Positions 37,369 to 47,387 of a DNA stretch of 64,000 bases are shown here, one piece after another. This DNA comes from Acetivibrio sp964564015. Lineage in GTDB: Bacteria; Bacillota; Clostridia; Acetivibrionales; Acetivibrionaceae. The DNA is taken from contig CAZLZR010000010.1 of the NCBI GenBank assembly GCA_964564015.1, positions 30,953-94,952 of the forward strand. The letters run 5' to 3'. A program made the position numbers and the translations under genes. Each line of letters opens with the position of its first letter. Positions within the stretch are counted from its first letter, which is position 1. The notes below the pieces were generated by a model. The model was given only the letters and a program-made list of their open reading frames with translations. It made no database searches and was not told where the DNA came from.

Positions 37369-37860
37369 ATGATAATATTAGGAATTGATCCGGGGTTTGC
37401 AATAACTGGTTATGGTGTAGTAAAATATGAAGGGAACAAATTTTCGACAGTTGATTATGGAGCAATCACAACCAAGAGCACTATGGAGCTTCCAAAAAGG
37501 TTGCTGCATCTTCATGATTCACTTATAGAATTGATCAGTAGGTATAAGCCCGATGCTGTTTCGATTGAGGAACTTTTTTTTAACAAAAATATCAAGACGG
37601 CACTTACGGTAGGTCATGGAAGGGGAGTGGCAGTTTTGGCTGCTGCTGAGAGTGGTGTGGATGTTTTTGAGTACACGCCCCTTCAGGTCAAGCAGTCGGT
37701 AGTTGGTTATGGTAGGGCGGAAAAGGTTCAGGTACAGCAAATGGTGAAGGTTATCCTGAATCTGCCTCAGATACCAAAACCGGATGATGTGGCGGATGCG
37801 CTTGCCATTGCAGTTTGTCATGGGCACTCCCATAGAATGTCCGGGCTGATTAAAGGTTGA
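37369..37860 (+). CDS. ruvC: Holliday junction resolvase RuvC
   Basis: 163 residues, RNase H fold. GIDPGFAITGYG supplies the first catalytic Asp, SIEELFF the Glu, and PDDVADALAIAVCHGH the two late acidic residues. Cuts Holliday junctions delivered by RuvAB, encoded next. AGGATG site before the ATG. Confidence 0.96.
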   Translation: MIILGIDPGFAITGYGVVKYEGNKFSTVDYGAITTKSTMELPKRLLHLHDSLIELISRYKPDAVSIEELFFNKNIKTALTVGHGRGVAVLAAAESGVDVFEYTPLQVKQSVVGYGRAEKVQVQQMVKVILNLPQIPKPDDVADALAIAVCHGHSHRMSGLIKG

Positions 37861-37928
37861 AATTGCTTATAGTTTAGGAATACCACAGTTCATCTGATTG
37901 ATGACATAAAAAAACGGAGGGAAAACTT

Positions 37929-38537
37929 TTGTTTGCATATATTAGAGGAAAGCTTGAATACAAGCATAACGAGTATATTGTTGTTGAAGCCAATGGAGTT
38001 GGATATAAGATTTATACTTCTTTGTCAACAATCCAAAATGTGGGCTCGGCAGGGAATGAAGTAAAAATTTATACACACCTTTACGTAAGGGAAGATATTA
38101 TGAGCCTTTACGGTTTCATGACCCAGGAAGAATTAGGGATGTTTGAACTGCTTTTAGGTGTTTCAGGAGTGGGGCCTAAAGCGGCTATTTCTGTTATATC
38201 TTCCATGTCTGCGTCAAAATTCGGGCTTTCAGTAATTACTGATGACTACAAATCGCTTACCAAAGCCCCGGGAATCGGAAACAAAATGGCACAGAGGATA
38301 ATACTCGAACTAAAGGATAAGATAGATAAAACAGATCTGGTAGCATCTTTTAATGAGAAGGATGAAGCTATTGCTGTAAGTAAAGATAACTCAAGAGTGT
38401 CAGAAGCAATAAGTGCTCTGATTGTATTGGGATACACTGCTTCTGAGGCTAGTAGAGCTGTATCATCAGTATATTCTGATGATATGGAGCTTGAGGCTAT
38501 AATAAAAAATGCACTCAAAGGGCTTGCAAGAGGTTAG
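37929..38537 (+). CDS. ruvA: Holliday junction DNA helicase subunit RuvA
   Basis: 202 residues starting with TTG behind GGAGGG. OB domain (1-~65, MFAYIRGKLEYK), tandem HhH motifs (LLGVSGVGPKAA and LTKAPGIGNKMAQRI) and the C-terminal RuvB-contact domain (~150-202). Recognises the four-way junction. Operon with ruvC and ruvB. Confidence 0.96.
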   Translation: MFAYIRGKLEYKHNEYIVVEANGVGYKIYTSLSTIQNVGSAGNEVKIYTHLYVREDIMSLYGFMTQEELGMFELLLGVSGVGPKAAISVISSMSASKFGLSVITDDYKSLTKAPGIGNKMAQRIILELKDKIDKTDLVASFNEKDEAIAVSKDNSRVSEAISALIVLGYTASEASRAVSSVYSDDMELEAIIKNALKGLARG

Positions 38538-38561
38538 AGGATATGTTTTGGAGGAAAATAT

Positions 38562-39554
38562 ATGGAAGACAGAATCATAGGTTGTAAGGCAAATGAAGAA
38601 GATATTGACGAGTTAAGTCTGAGACCAAGAAGGTTAAGTGAGTATATCGGTCAGAAGAAGGTAAAGGAAAATCTGGTTGTATTTATTGAAGCTGCGAAAC
38701 AAAGAAATGAAGCACTTGACCACGTACTTTTATATGGTCCTCCAGGGTTGGGGAAGACCACACTGGCAAGTATAATAGCTTCAGAACTTGGAGTTAACAT
38801 AAGGATCACATCCGGGCCAGCAATTGAAAAACCCGGTGATCTTGCTGCCATATTAACCAATCTTGGTAACTATGATGTGCTTTTTATTGATGAAATACAC
38901 AGGCTCAACAGAAGTGTTGAGGAAGTGTTGTATCCTGCAATGGAGGATTATGCACTTGACATTATTATCGGTAAAGGACCAAGTGCGAGATCCATAAGAT
39001 TGGATCTACCAAAGTTTACACTGATAGGAGCAACCACCAGAGCAGGGCTTTTGACCTCACCCTTGCGAGACAGATTCGGCGTTATTAATAAACTTGAAAT
39101 GTATACCCCAAAAGAGTTAAAGTCAATTGTTGAAAGGTCTGCAGGAATATTATCCATAGGAATAGAAGAGGATGCATCGGAAGAGATAGCAAGGCGTTCG
39201 AGAGGCACTCCAAGAATCGCAAACAGGATATTAAAAAGGGTGAGGGATTTTGCTCAGGTAAAGGGAGAAGGTTTGATTACTAAGGAGATTGCCAGCATGA
39301 GTCTTGATGCTCTTGAGATTGACCCCATAGGGTTGGATGGAGTAGACCGGAATCTTCTGATGAGTATTATCGATAAATTTGCGGGGGGGCCTGTAGGACT
39401 GGATACTTTAGCTGCGACTACAGGGGAAGAGTCAAATACTATAGAAGATGTGTATGAGCCATATCTGCTTCAACTGGGTTTTATAAATAAAACGCCAAGA
39501 GGAAGGGTGGCAACTAAACTTGCATATGACCACTTTGGTTTGAGATATGAATAA
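38562..39554 (+). CDS. ruvB: Holliday junction branch migration ATPase RuvB
   Basis: 330 residues. AAA+ core with Walker A GPPGLGKT, Walker B LFIDEIH and sensor GATTRAG, plus the C-terminal winged helix (TPRGRVATKLAYDHFG). Opening LRPRRLSEYIGQ is typical. GGAGGAAAA site. Hexameric motor of the RuvABC resolvasome. Confidence 0.97.
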   Translation: MEDRIIGCKANEEDIDELSLRPRRLSEYIGQKKVKENLVVFIEAAKQRNEALDHVLLYGPPGLGKTTLASIIASELGVNIRITSGPAIEKPGDLAAILTNLGNYDVLFIDEIHRLNRSVEEVLYPAMEDYALDIIIGKGPSARSIRLDLPKFTLIGATTRAGLLTSPLRDRFGVINKLEMYTPKELKSIVERSAGILSIGIEEDASEEIARRSRGTPRIANRILKRVRDFAQVKGEGLITKEIASMSLDALEIDPIGLDGVDRNLLMSIIDKFAGGPVGLDTLAATTGEESNTIEDVYEPYLLQLGFINKTPRGRVATKLAYDHFGLRYE

Positions 39555-39574
39555 GCAAGAAGGGTGGAGATATA

Positions 39575-40111
39575 TTGAAACTGTTACTTCATATGTGTTG
39601 CGGACCATGTTCGGTTTATCCTGTAAGTGTGATCCGTGAGGAAGGTATTGAATTTGAAGGCTTGTTTTTTAATCCCAATATTCATCCTAAGGAAGAATTC
39701 TTAAGAAGAAAGGAAAATGTTGAAAAATTTTCATTGCTAAAGGACATAAAAGTAAATTACGACGATGAATTCAGACAGGAAGAATGGGAGAATTATGATA
39801 GCAGCAATTGCAATATTAGCAGATGCAATATGTGTTATACAACAAGAATTGAGCAAACAGCCAAAATGACCGCAATGAAAGGTTTTGATGCTTTTACTAC
39901 CACACTCCTGGTGAGCCCGTACCAGAATCATGACTTGATAAGTATGTTGGGCGAAAAATATGCCAAGGATTACGGTGTTGACTTCTATTATAAAGATTTC
40001 AGGCCGGGTTTTCGTAAAGGGCAGCAGGAAGCTAAAGAAATGGGATTATATAGACAGAAATACTGTGGGTGCATAGTATCATTTGCAGAGACAAAAATTA
40101 ATAATAAATAA
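39575..40111 (+). CDS. queH: Epoxyqueuosine reductase QueH
   Basis: 178 residues of the QueH (former DUF208) family, which replaces the cobalamin-dependent QueG in the last step of queuosine tRNA modification. The CCGPC motif is at residues 8-12, with further Cys in SRCNMCY and YCGCIVS, the ligands of the Fe-S and metal site. A TTG start follows GGTGGAG. It adjoins ruvB, where queA and tgt often sit in other Firmicutes. Confidence 0.94.
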   Translation: MKLLLHMCCGPCSVYPVSVIREEGIEFEGLFFNPNIHPKEEFLRRKENVEKFSLLKDIKVNYDDEFRQEEWENYDSSNCNISRCNMCYTTRIEQTAKMTAMKGFDAFTTTLLVSPYQNHDLISMLGEKYAKDYGVDFYYKDFRPGFRKGQQEAKEMGLYRQKYCGCIVSFAETKINNK

Positions 40112-40279
40112 GAAATGAAAGCATTTTCGTAATGCTTGCGTTACAACTATTTAAACTCTTTTTAGAAAGTTAATATTTAGTACGAAAAATATTGATTTTT
40201 TTGCTAATATATGATACTTTATAGATGGGAGATTATGTTTTTTACACTGTTTTGATTATGGGTAAGGGAGTTAAAATGT

Positions 40280-41380
40280 ATGCTGTTTCCATTTATGAAA
40301 AATAATTATCTAAGCATCGATGTAGGCTTCAGGAATATTAAGGTCGTGGAAGTTGCGGTTAATAGGAGTAACGAAGTATATATAAAGAATTTTGGAATTG
40401 CCGCTACCCCGCTTAATTGTATTAAAAACGGTGTTATAAAAAATGTCGATGCAGTTTCAAGCGAGATCAGCAGGATAATCAGAGAAAACAACATGAAGGT
40501 AAAGAAATCCAAGATTGTTATGTCGGGGACGAGTATAATATCTCGTGTGTTTTTGGTTGACAAAGTAGCAGGCAGTGAGCTTGATACAGTTGTAAACAAT
40601 GCGATTGTCAAAAATATGCCGATAAATCTTGAAGAGCATAAAATCGACTATAAGGTTTTGCAGGAATTAAAAGAGAACGGCGTAGATAAACTGAAAATAT
40701 TTGTTACTGCTGTGAGGAAGAATATTATAAACAGCTATATTGATGTTCTCTTTGAATTGGGCTTAAAGCCTATTTCGGTTGATATACCGGCCAACAGTAC
40801 TGCAAAATTCTTTAATAGGGACATAAAAGTAAGTATTGACAACGTTAAGTATGTCAGCCCTAATAAAGAGTTGAATAAGGACGCCTTTGCTGTTATTGAC
40901 TTTGGTTCTGAAACTACCATAATAAACATATTGAGGAACAGGATTCTTGAGTTTAACAAGGTAATATTGACAGGTAGCTCCAATATGGATGAGATTATTG
41001 CTACGGCTACGAAAAAGTCAATAATTGATGCTGAAAGAATGAAGAAGATGTATGGAATTACAGTTCCGGCAAGCATTGATCCCCAGGAAGAACATATCAA
41101 GGTATACAAAACGCTCAAGGAAATGGTTGATAAACTTATAAACCAGATATACATGTGTCTGACTTTCTATGAAGCAAGATGTTATGGAGTTAAGGTTGGA
41201 AAGATATTCATAATTGGTGGAGGTTCTTTGCTTAAGGGCTTGAGCGATTATATGGAACAGGCTCTTCAGATACCCGTCTATCCGGTAGGATTGCTTGATA
41301 TTGACGGAATTGACATAAACAGGAATCTGAACAGTGAAAAGTTGAACTTTTTAGTTAATGCTGTGGGAATCACATTGTAG
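40280..41380 (+). CDS. PilM-like (FtsA/actin fold) ATPase
   Basis: 366 residues. SIDVGFRNIKVVEV is the phosphate-1 loop, VIDFGSETTIINI the phosphate-2 loop and IIGGGSLLKGL the adenosine loop of the actin-like fold, matching type IV pilus assembly protein PilM. No other pil gene lies beside it, so it is a solitary copy, possibly serving a pilus, secretion or envelope machine encoded elsewhere. ATG 40280 is used; GGGAG lies 11 bases upstream and an internal ATG at 40295 is an alternative. Confidence 0.85.
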   Translation: MLFPFMKNNYLSIDVGFRNIKVVEVAVNRSNEVYIKNFGIAATPLNCIKNGVIKNVDAVSSEISRIIRENNMKVKKSKIVMSGTSIISRVFLVDKVAGSELDTVVNNAIVKNMPINLEEHKIDYKVLQELKENGVDKLKIFVTAVRKNIINSYIDVLFELGLKPISVDIPANSTAKFFNRDIKVSIDNVKYVSPNKELNKDAFAVIDFGSETTIINILRNRILEFNKVILTGSSNMDEIIATATKKSIIDAERMKKMYGITVPASIDPQEEHIKVYKTLKEMVDKLINQIYMCLTFYEARCYGVKVGKIFIIGGGSLLKGLSDYMEQALQIPVYPVGLLDIDGIDINRNLNSEKLNFLVNAVGITL

Positions 41381-41443
41381 TTTGCAAGCATTGCTTTAAG
41401 TATTTATATTAATATTACATATTGATTACTGTATGAAAATAAT

Positions 41444-41478
41444 AGAAGGAAGCTGAAATTTCACGCTTTCTTTTTTTA
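41444..41478 (+). terminator. Intrinsic terminator of the PilM-like gene
   Basis: AGAAGGAAGC pairs with GCTTTCTTTT (10 bp, two G-U), followed by a run of T residues. The rest of the ~390-base gap to 41774 is AT-rich, with several TATAAT-like hexamers (41571, 41605) that may drive the amidase gene. Confidence 0.75.
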
Positions 41479-41774
41479 TGAATTATGTTTGTTGTGAAAT
41501 ATATGATTGATTCCTTTCTTGTTAAAATATTTCTATAATTCCCACATTGTGTAATGATTAATTGCTTTAGTATAATAATTTGTCTATGGTGTACAATTCT
41601 TTGGTATAATTTCAAATAATATCTTTTATACTACAAGTTTATTACATTCTTAATAATGTGACAGGAAATTTGCAGGTTATGTCGAACATTACTATATAAA
41701 GTGTCGTGCGTGTTTTTACTTACAACATTATTGCCGTTAATTTATAAAAAAGAGAAATTTAGTGGGGTGTCGGT

Positions 41775-44681
41775 ATGAAAAAAATAGTATGTATTTATTT
41801 AATGCTTCTTACTTTTATTTTAACTGGTATGAGTGCATATGGGAAGGACTTGACGCTGATATATGATGGCGCGGTACATAAGTATACAGGGAATATTTAC
41901 AAGCTAATAGTAAATGATGAACCTGTTACTACCGATATTCCTCCCATAATTATTAATGGCCGGTCTTTGGTTCCTGTCAGAGCAATCTTTGAAAAATTGG
42001 GAGCTACAGTATCCTGGGATGCAAAGAGCCAAATGGTTTCCGTATCTTATGCAGGGACTAAGGTTGAGCTCAAGATTAATGACTATAATGCTGTTATTGA
42101 TGGGACAAAAGTAAAAATGGAAGTACCTGCAAAGATAATTAATGACAGGACTGTGGTACCTGCACGTTTTGTTGGGGAACAATTGAATATGGAAGTTGGA
42201 TTTAGTAGTGAGAAGGGCGAGATCACTGTTAACAGCAAAGCCACGACCGAGTTGGCCAGCTTAAACGACATAAACTATATAAAGAACACAAAGGGACAAA
42301 GTGTAGCAATAAATTTGGATAAATTCCAGAATTACAGAATAATGAGACTGCCTTCACCAGACAGAATAGTAGTGGATTTTCCTAATACAAAGATGGTGAG
42401 TGAAAAGAAAAATATTGCTATAAATGATGCTTTGCTGAAATCAGTCAGATGCAGTCAGTTTGAAGATAATATGGCACGTGTTGTACTGGATCTGGAAGGT
42501 CAGCCTCAGTATCAGGTGAAAGAAAGCTCAAAACAATTGATACTCAACATACAGGAGAAAGTTCCTTCAACAAGTACAGAAACTCCCGGTAATCAATTGC
42601 CTGCTGATAATATTGATGTACCCGCAGACAATAACTTGAGTGTAAATCACATTAATAAGACCGCATACGAAGCAATAACAATTGGAGTTAAGGATTATTC
42701 CGGTTACCAGGCGTTTAAGCTTACCGAACCGGACAGGATTGTAATTGATATTCCCAAAGCTATAGCATCCAGAGAGCAGACTACTATAAATGTGGGAAGT
42801 GCTTTGATTAAGTCGGTAAGATATGCTGCGAAAGACCCAAATGGTACAAGGTTGGTTATTGACACAAACGGAGCACTTGAGTATAAGCTGGTTGAAAGTA
42901 ATGGTATACTTACCGCATATGTTGCAAAAAATATTGATTTACTTTCCGAAACTGGATCCAGAGGTGATGTGGATAGAGACAATTTACCTGTGGGGAACAA
43001 TCTAAGTGTAAATTACAAGGCGGAAGAAAATCATGAGACAGTAAAAATGTTTTTGAACAATTACTCGGATTACAATATTATCAAGCAATTGGATCGAAAC
43101 AGGATTATTGTTGATTTCCCTAATTCAACTGCTCCGGCTGCAGAACAGGCAATAGCTGTAAATAGCAGTCAGATAGAAAATATAAGGTATGCCGGTGTGA
43201 ATAATTCTGCTTCAAGAGTAATTATCCAATTAAATGCACAGTGCCAGTATGTCGTCGTTGAAGAAAAGGGTTTTCTTAAAATAAATATAATTCCAAGTGT
43301 TGCCGAAGATGTTTCGCAAACAGATGAGGATGAGACAGCTCCAAATAATAATCCGACGCCAACACCTACAGTGATTGCCATACCAACGGTGACACCAACA
43401 CCAAGCCCAACGCCGAATAATACGCCAAGCCCGACTGCAACTGTTGGTAATCCTGAAGCAACTAGTACTAAGAGCGAAGAACCAATAAAAATTGAACACA
43501 ATTATACAAACGGTGTTGATAAGATTACAATATTTGCAGCAGACTGTAAGGACTACAATGTATGGAGGCTTACAGGTCCTGATAGAATTGTTGTTGATAT
43601 TCCGAATTTTAAAGCAGGCAAAGAGCAGAAAATAGAGGTTAAAAGTATCAATGCCAGTTCTATAAGGTCAGCGCAATTTGAAGAGAATATTGCCAGGGTT
43701 GTTGTTAACTTAATTGGTCAGCCGGAATATGTGGCAGAGTATATAGATGAAAATATTGTGCTTACTATACAAAGACCTGCGTACAAAAATATAATATACA
43801 GCAACAGTGGTGACAGGGTATATTTCACACTAAACGAAGCTAAGCTCACTGAAGGTGGGGAGAACCTAAAGAGACTGTTTACCGATAATTATGATCTTGA
43901 AGGAAAACAGTACACAGTAACCTTCCCGAGTGAACTCGCAAATATGGGTAGTGGTACTTTAAATATTAATGACAGTATTGTCAATTATGTAAAGATAGAA
44001 ACTAATCCGGATACAAAACAGACTACCTTATTATTTGACACAAAGCAAGCACTGAATTATGAAATAATTACAAGGGAATCTGAAAATAATACCACTATAA
44101 CTCTGTTAAAACGAGCTTCTAAAAAAGAGCAGTTGGTAGTTATTGATGCAGGGCATGGAGGTAGTGACCCGGGTGCGTCTTATGGAGGAGTATATGAGAA
44201 AGACCTCAACCTTGACATAGCAAAAAGGCTCAATACTTTGCTTAAAAGCAAGAATATCAAGACATATATGACAAGGGAAGATGACAGCTTTGTAGGACTA
44301 TACGAAAGGGCATATATTGCGAACGAAATGGATGCAACTCTATTTATAAGTATTCACAACAATGCTTTTCACTCTAAATATAATGGAACTGAGACTTTGT
44401 ATTACCCTTCCAGAACCGATAGCTCAGGGTTTACCGGCAAGAGGCTTGCTCAGCTCATTCAAAAGGAAATGGTAACAGATCTCGGAACATATGACAGAGG
44501 AATTGTAGAGAGACCGAATCTGGTTGTCTTAAAGGCAACAAAGATGCCTGCGGCACTTGCGGAAGTTGCATTTATAACCAATAGTGGAGATTTGGCAAAG
44601 CTGAAGACTGAAGCATTCAGACAAAAAGCTGCACAAGCAATATGTGATGCCATTGTTCAAGCGCTTGAAGAAATTGAGTAG
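41775..44681 (+). CDS. Giant multi-AMIN N-acetylmuramoyl-L-alanine amidase
   Basis: 968 residues, secreted (signal peptide 1-23). Order: copper-amine-oxidase-type N-terminal domain (~47-152), AMIN domains at ~166-259, 290-383 and 412-505, a Thr/Pro spacer (~524-559), a fourth AMIN (~573-666), a diverged fifth unit (~672-777), then an Amidase_3 domain (~785-965). Zn ligands are His794 (DAGHGG), Glu808 (YEKD) and His861 (SIHNN), with catalytic Glu930 (LAEVAF). It cleaves the stem peptide from peptidoglycan; the AMIN array should anchor it to the wall. GTGGGGTG precedes the ATG. Confidence 0.95.
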   Translation: MKKIVCIYLMLLTFILTGMSAYGKDLTLIYDGAVHKYTGNIYKLIVNDEPVTTDIPPIIINGRSLVPVRAIFEKLGATVSWDAKSQMVSVSYAGTKVELKINDYNAVIDGTKVKMEVPAKIINDRTVVPARFVGEQLNMEVGFSSEKGEITVNSKATTELASLNDINYIKNTKGQSVAINLDKFQNYRIMRLPSPDRIVVDFPNTKMVSEKKNIAINDALLKSVRCSQFEDNMARVVLDLEGQPQYQVKESSKQLILNIQEKVPSTSTETPGNQLPADNIDVPADNNLSVNHINKTAYEAITIGVKDYSGYQAFKLTEPDRIVIDIPKAIASREQTTINVGSALIKSVRYAAKDPNGTRLVIDTNGALEYKLVESNGILTAYVAKNIDLLSETGSRGDVDRDNLPVGNNLSVNYKAEENHETVKMFLNNYSDYNIIKQLDRNRIIVDFPNSTAPAAEQAIAVNSSQIENIRYAGVNNSASRVIIQLNAQCQYVVVEEKGFLKINIIPSVAEDVSQTDEDETAPNNNPTPTPTVIAIPTVTPTPSPTPNNTPSPTATVGNPEATSTKSEEPIKIEHNYTNGVDKITIFAADCKDYNVWRLTGPDRIVVDIPNFKAGKEQKIEVKSINASSIRSAQFEENIARVVVNLIGQPEYVAEYIDENIVLTIQRPAYKNIIYSNSGDRVYFTLNEAKLTEGGENLKRLFTDNYDLEGKQYTVTFPSELANMGSGTLNINDSIVNYVKIETNPDTKQTTLLFDTKQALNYEIITRESENNTTITLLKRASKKEQLVVIDAGHGGSDPGASYGGVYEKDLNLDIAKRLNTLLKSKNIKTYMTREDDSFVGLYERAYIANEMDATLFISIHNNAFHSKYNGTETLYYPSRTDSSGFTGKRLAQLIQKEMVTDLGTYDRGIVERPNLVVLKATKMPAALAEVAFITNSGDLAKLKTEAFRQKAAQAICDAIVQALEEIE

Positions 44682-45032
44682 ATAGGTGCCTTACTTAAAG
44701 AATACTGAGATTATGTACAAGAGTGGCTTAAACCGCTCTTGTTTTCTTTTTCGTCTTAAGTTGCTATATATGCGGCTAAGTGCTTAAGAAGTGCCTATCT
44801 ATGCAATTTGTCGTCCGGGGCAAGGGTAAAAAAAGAAAGCACAAATACTGGTATTAATATTTTTTTTATGCTAATATTATTAGGTGATTACAGTAAGAAT
44901 TCGCGTTAAATGGATCAAGGTATAAGGTTCCTGAGAAAAAGCTGAATTAAAATGTAAAATGTTTTTCGCGAAACATATAGTTATAAGTGAAGTTACAAAT
45001 AACAGATATAATAAATGAAAGGTTGTGTTAAA
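44682..45032. other. Intergenic stretch before galE
   Basis: About 350 bases. It holds the amidase terminator at its left end and, at 44959-44976, a palindromic site centred on TTTCGCGAAA that could be an operator for galE. Nothing else was recognised. Confidence 0.5.
44717..44752 (+). terminator. Intrinsic terminator of the amidase gene
   Basis: ACAAGAGTGG / CCGCTCTTGT stem (one G-U pair), CTTAAA loop and a TTTCTTTTTC tail. Confidence 0.87.
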
Positions 45033-46022
45033 ATGGCTGTACTTGTAACAGGTGGAGCAGGTTATATCGGAAGTCACACTGTAGCAGAGCTTCTTGAAAG
45101 AAATGAAGAAGTAATTATTGTAGATAATCTTGAAAAAGGTCACAAGTCTGCTGTCCTTGGAGGAAAGCTTATTGTTGGGGACTTAAGGGACAAGGAATTT
45201 ATTAAAAACGTATTTCTGCAGAATGATATAGAAGCTGTCATACACTTTGCTGCTTATATTGAGGTTGGTGAAAGTGTTACAGATCCATTGAAATATTATA
45301 ATAACAATGTTGCAGTTACTTTAAATTTACTTACGGCGATGAAGGAAGCAGGAGTAAAGAAAGTAGTGTTTTCTTCAACTGCTGCTACATATGGAGAGCC
45401 CGAAAACATTCCGATACTTGAAACAGACAGAACCTTTCCAACTAATCCATACGGTGAAACAAAGCTGTCTGTAGAAAAAGCCTTAAAATGGTCAGACGGG
45501 GCATATGGTATCAAGCATGTTATACTCAGATACTTTAATGCCTGTGGAGCTCATGCCAGCGGTAATATAGGAGAAGATCATAGTCCGGAATCCCATCTTA
45601 TTCCGTTAATTATACAGGCTGCTATGGGGAAAAGGGATTCCATCAAGTTGTTTGGAAATGATTATAATACTCCTGATGGAACTTGCGTGAGGGATTATAT
45701 ACATGTATCGGATCTGGCACAGGCGCATTATCTTGCATTGCAGAAGCTCAGAAAGGGAGACCGGAGTGATATTTACAATCTGGGAAATGGTAAGGGCTTC
45801 TCAGTTAAAGAAGTAGTTGAAGTTGTTAGGAAGGTCACAGGTAGGAACATTACAGCAGTTGATGCTCCCAGACGTCCTGGTGACCCGGCAATATTGGTTG
45901 CATCATCGGAAAAAATTAAAAAGGAACTCAATTGGCAGCCCAAAATGAATGATCTGGAGACTATTGTCAGTACGGCTTGGGAATGGCATAGTAAACACCC
46001 TGACGGTTACAATGACAAATAA
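45033..46022 (+). CDS. galE: UDP-glucose 4-epimerase
   Basis: 329 residues of the extended SDR type. The NAD-binding TGGAGYIGS gives Gly7/10/13, SSTAATYG carries the catalytic Ser, and YGETK gives Tyr140 and Lys144. Interconverts UDP-glucose and UDP-galactose for wall or capsule sugars. ATG 45033 matches the family start, 10 bases after AAAGG; ATG 45015 would add six residues and has no site. Confidence 0.95.
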   Translation: MAVLVTGGAGYIGSHTVAELLERNEEVIIVDNLEKGHKSAVLGGKLIVGDLRDKEFIKNVFLQNDIEAVIHFAAYIEVGESVTDPLKYYNNNVAVTLNLLTAMKEAGVKKVVFSSTAATYGEPENIPILETDRTFPTNPYGETKLSVEKALKWSDGAYGIKHVILRYFNACGAHASGNIGEDHSPESHLIPLIIQAAMGKRDSIKLFGNDYNTPDGTCVRDYIHVSDLAQAHYLALQKLRKGDRSDIYNLGNGKGFSVKEVVEVVRKVTGRNITAVDAPRRPGDPAILVASSEKIKKELNWQPKMNDLETIVSTAWEWHSKHPDGYNDK

Positions 46023-46137
46023 ACAGGCATAAACCACAACTGATAAATAAGAAAATTTTTACAGAGGAATTATAAAACTCTTTATATCTGTCTATACTTA
46101 CAGTAATACTAAAATTTTACAGTGAGGAGTAGCAGAT

Positions 46138-47286
46138 ATGAAGAGTTTTTTGTGTTTTTTATTATTGTCTGGAATGATACTATTTACAGGGTGCAAAAAC
46201 CCTCTGGAAGAAATTGGTGATGTGCAGTCCCGTATTAAAAGCATAAAAACATCCAACGAAGAAAATACCGGCAATGAAATTGCAGCAGGTAATATGAAGG
46301 CTAATGATGGTACTGGGGCAAAAGAAGACCGATTAGATGTAATTGATGAAAAGATACCAAATGAAAATAAAACTGATAATGGCCAGGGCTTGCTAAAAGA
46401 TAAAAATGATGAAAAAGCAGTGTTAGGTACAATATCCATAACAGCTTATTATAAGGATGAGGAAGGCACCTTAATACCTGTTACAAGGGACATTCCCAAA
46501 GAAGAAGGAATTGCAAAAGCGGCAATAAAGTCTATGATTGACAATGAAGAGAATAGAGAAGCATTAAAGGCGTTAGATTTATATCCTGTGCTTCCACAAG
46601 GTACTGAGGTACAAGGAATAGATATTAAAGATGGTATGGCTATAGTCGATTTTAATAATAATCTGCTTAATTATAAGACTGAGCTTGAAGAGAAGAATAT
46701 TGTTGCCGGGATAGTATATTCGTTGAGCGAATTTAAAACAATTACCAAAGTTAAAATTCTGGTAAACGGATACGAGAAGAAATTAAAGTTTTCGGGTGAT
46801 ATTTCAGGGATTTTGGAAAGAGGTAATATTCTAATAAACTCCGAGAAACTGAATCTTGAAAGTAAAACAATGAAGCTTGATTTATATCTATTTAAGCTCT
46901 TAAACAACAAACATGAATATCTAGTACCTGTTTCCATGGAATACATCGGTATGGATAAAAATGAGCTTCCTGAGGCAATTGTAGTATCATTGTCTAAAAA
47001 GCCTAATGATGAAAGCCTATTTACTCAAATGCCGGAAAATGTAGAACTAGTTGACTGGAGTATAAAGGATAAAATTGTAACTTTAGATTTCAACAAAGAA
47101 ATCAAAAACTATGGTGGAAACGCAAGGGAAGAAGGTTTGGTAAAACAGATTCTCTACTCTATGAAGCAAATAGACGGTGTAGAGAGAGTCAGGATTCTTA
47201 TTGATGGGAAAAAAGACCATCTTCCTGAGGGGACAGAGGCTTCGGAAGGGCTAATAATTCCAGCAGGAATAAACAAAGTGAATTAA
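46138..47286 (+). CDS. Lipoprotein with two GerMN domains (GerM-like)
   Basis: 382 residues. Signal peptide with lipobox FTGC, a charged low-complexity spacer (~25-95), then two GerMN domains: ~100-205 (LPQGTEVQGIDIKDGMAIVDF start) and ~245-375 (PENVELVDWSIKDKIVTLDF start). GerM acts in sporulation and germination in Bacillus as part of the mother cell-forespore channel. Here the tandem domains and lipid anchor fit a spore-envelope role. GAGGAG site at good spacing. Confidence 0.9.
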   Translation: MKSFLCFLLLSGMILFTGCKNPLEEIGDVQSRIKSIKTSNEENTGNEIAAGNMKANDGTGAKEDRLDVIDEKIPNENKTDNGQGLLKDKNDEKAVLGTISITAYYKDEEGTLIPVTRDIPKEEGIAKAAIKSMIDNEENREALKALDLYPVLPQGTEVQGIDIKDGMAIVDFNNNLLNYKTELEEKNIVAGIVYSLSEFKTITKVKILVNGYEKKLKFSGDISGILERGNILINSEKLNLESKTMKLDLYLFKLLNNKHEYLVPVSMEYIGMDKNELPEAIVVSLSKKPNDESLFTQMPENVELVDWSIKDKIVTLDFNKEIKNYGGNAREEGLVKQILYSMKQIDGVERVRILIDGKKDHLPEGTEASEGLIIPAGINKVN

Positions 47287-47387
47287 AACCAGAAGAATAA
47301 TTAAGTAAACGGCTTGAAATCGGTATTTGTTTTAGATAGTATATTATCTATAAATAAAAAATTGTCGATGGAAGGGTTGGGAACATA

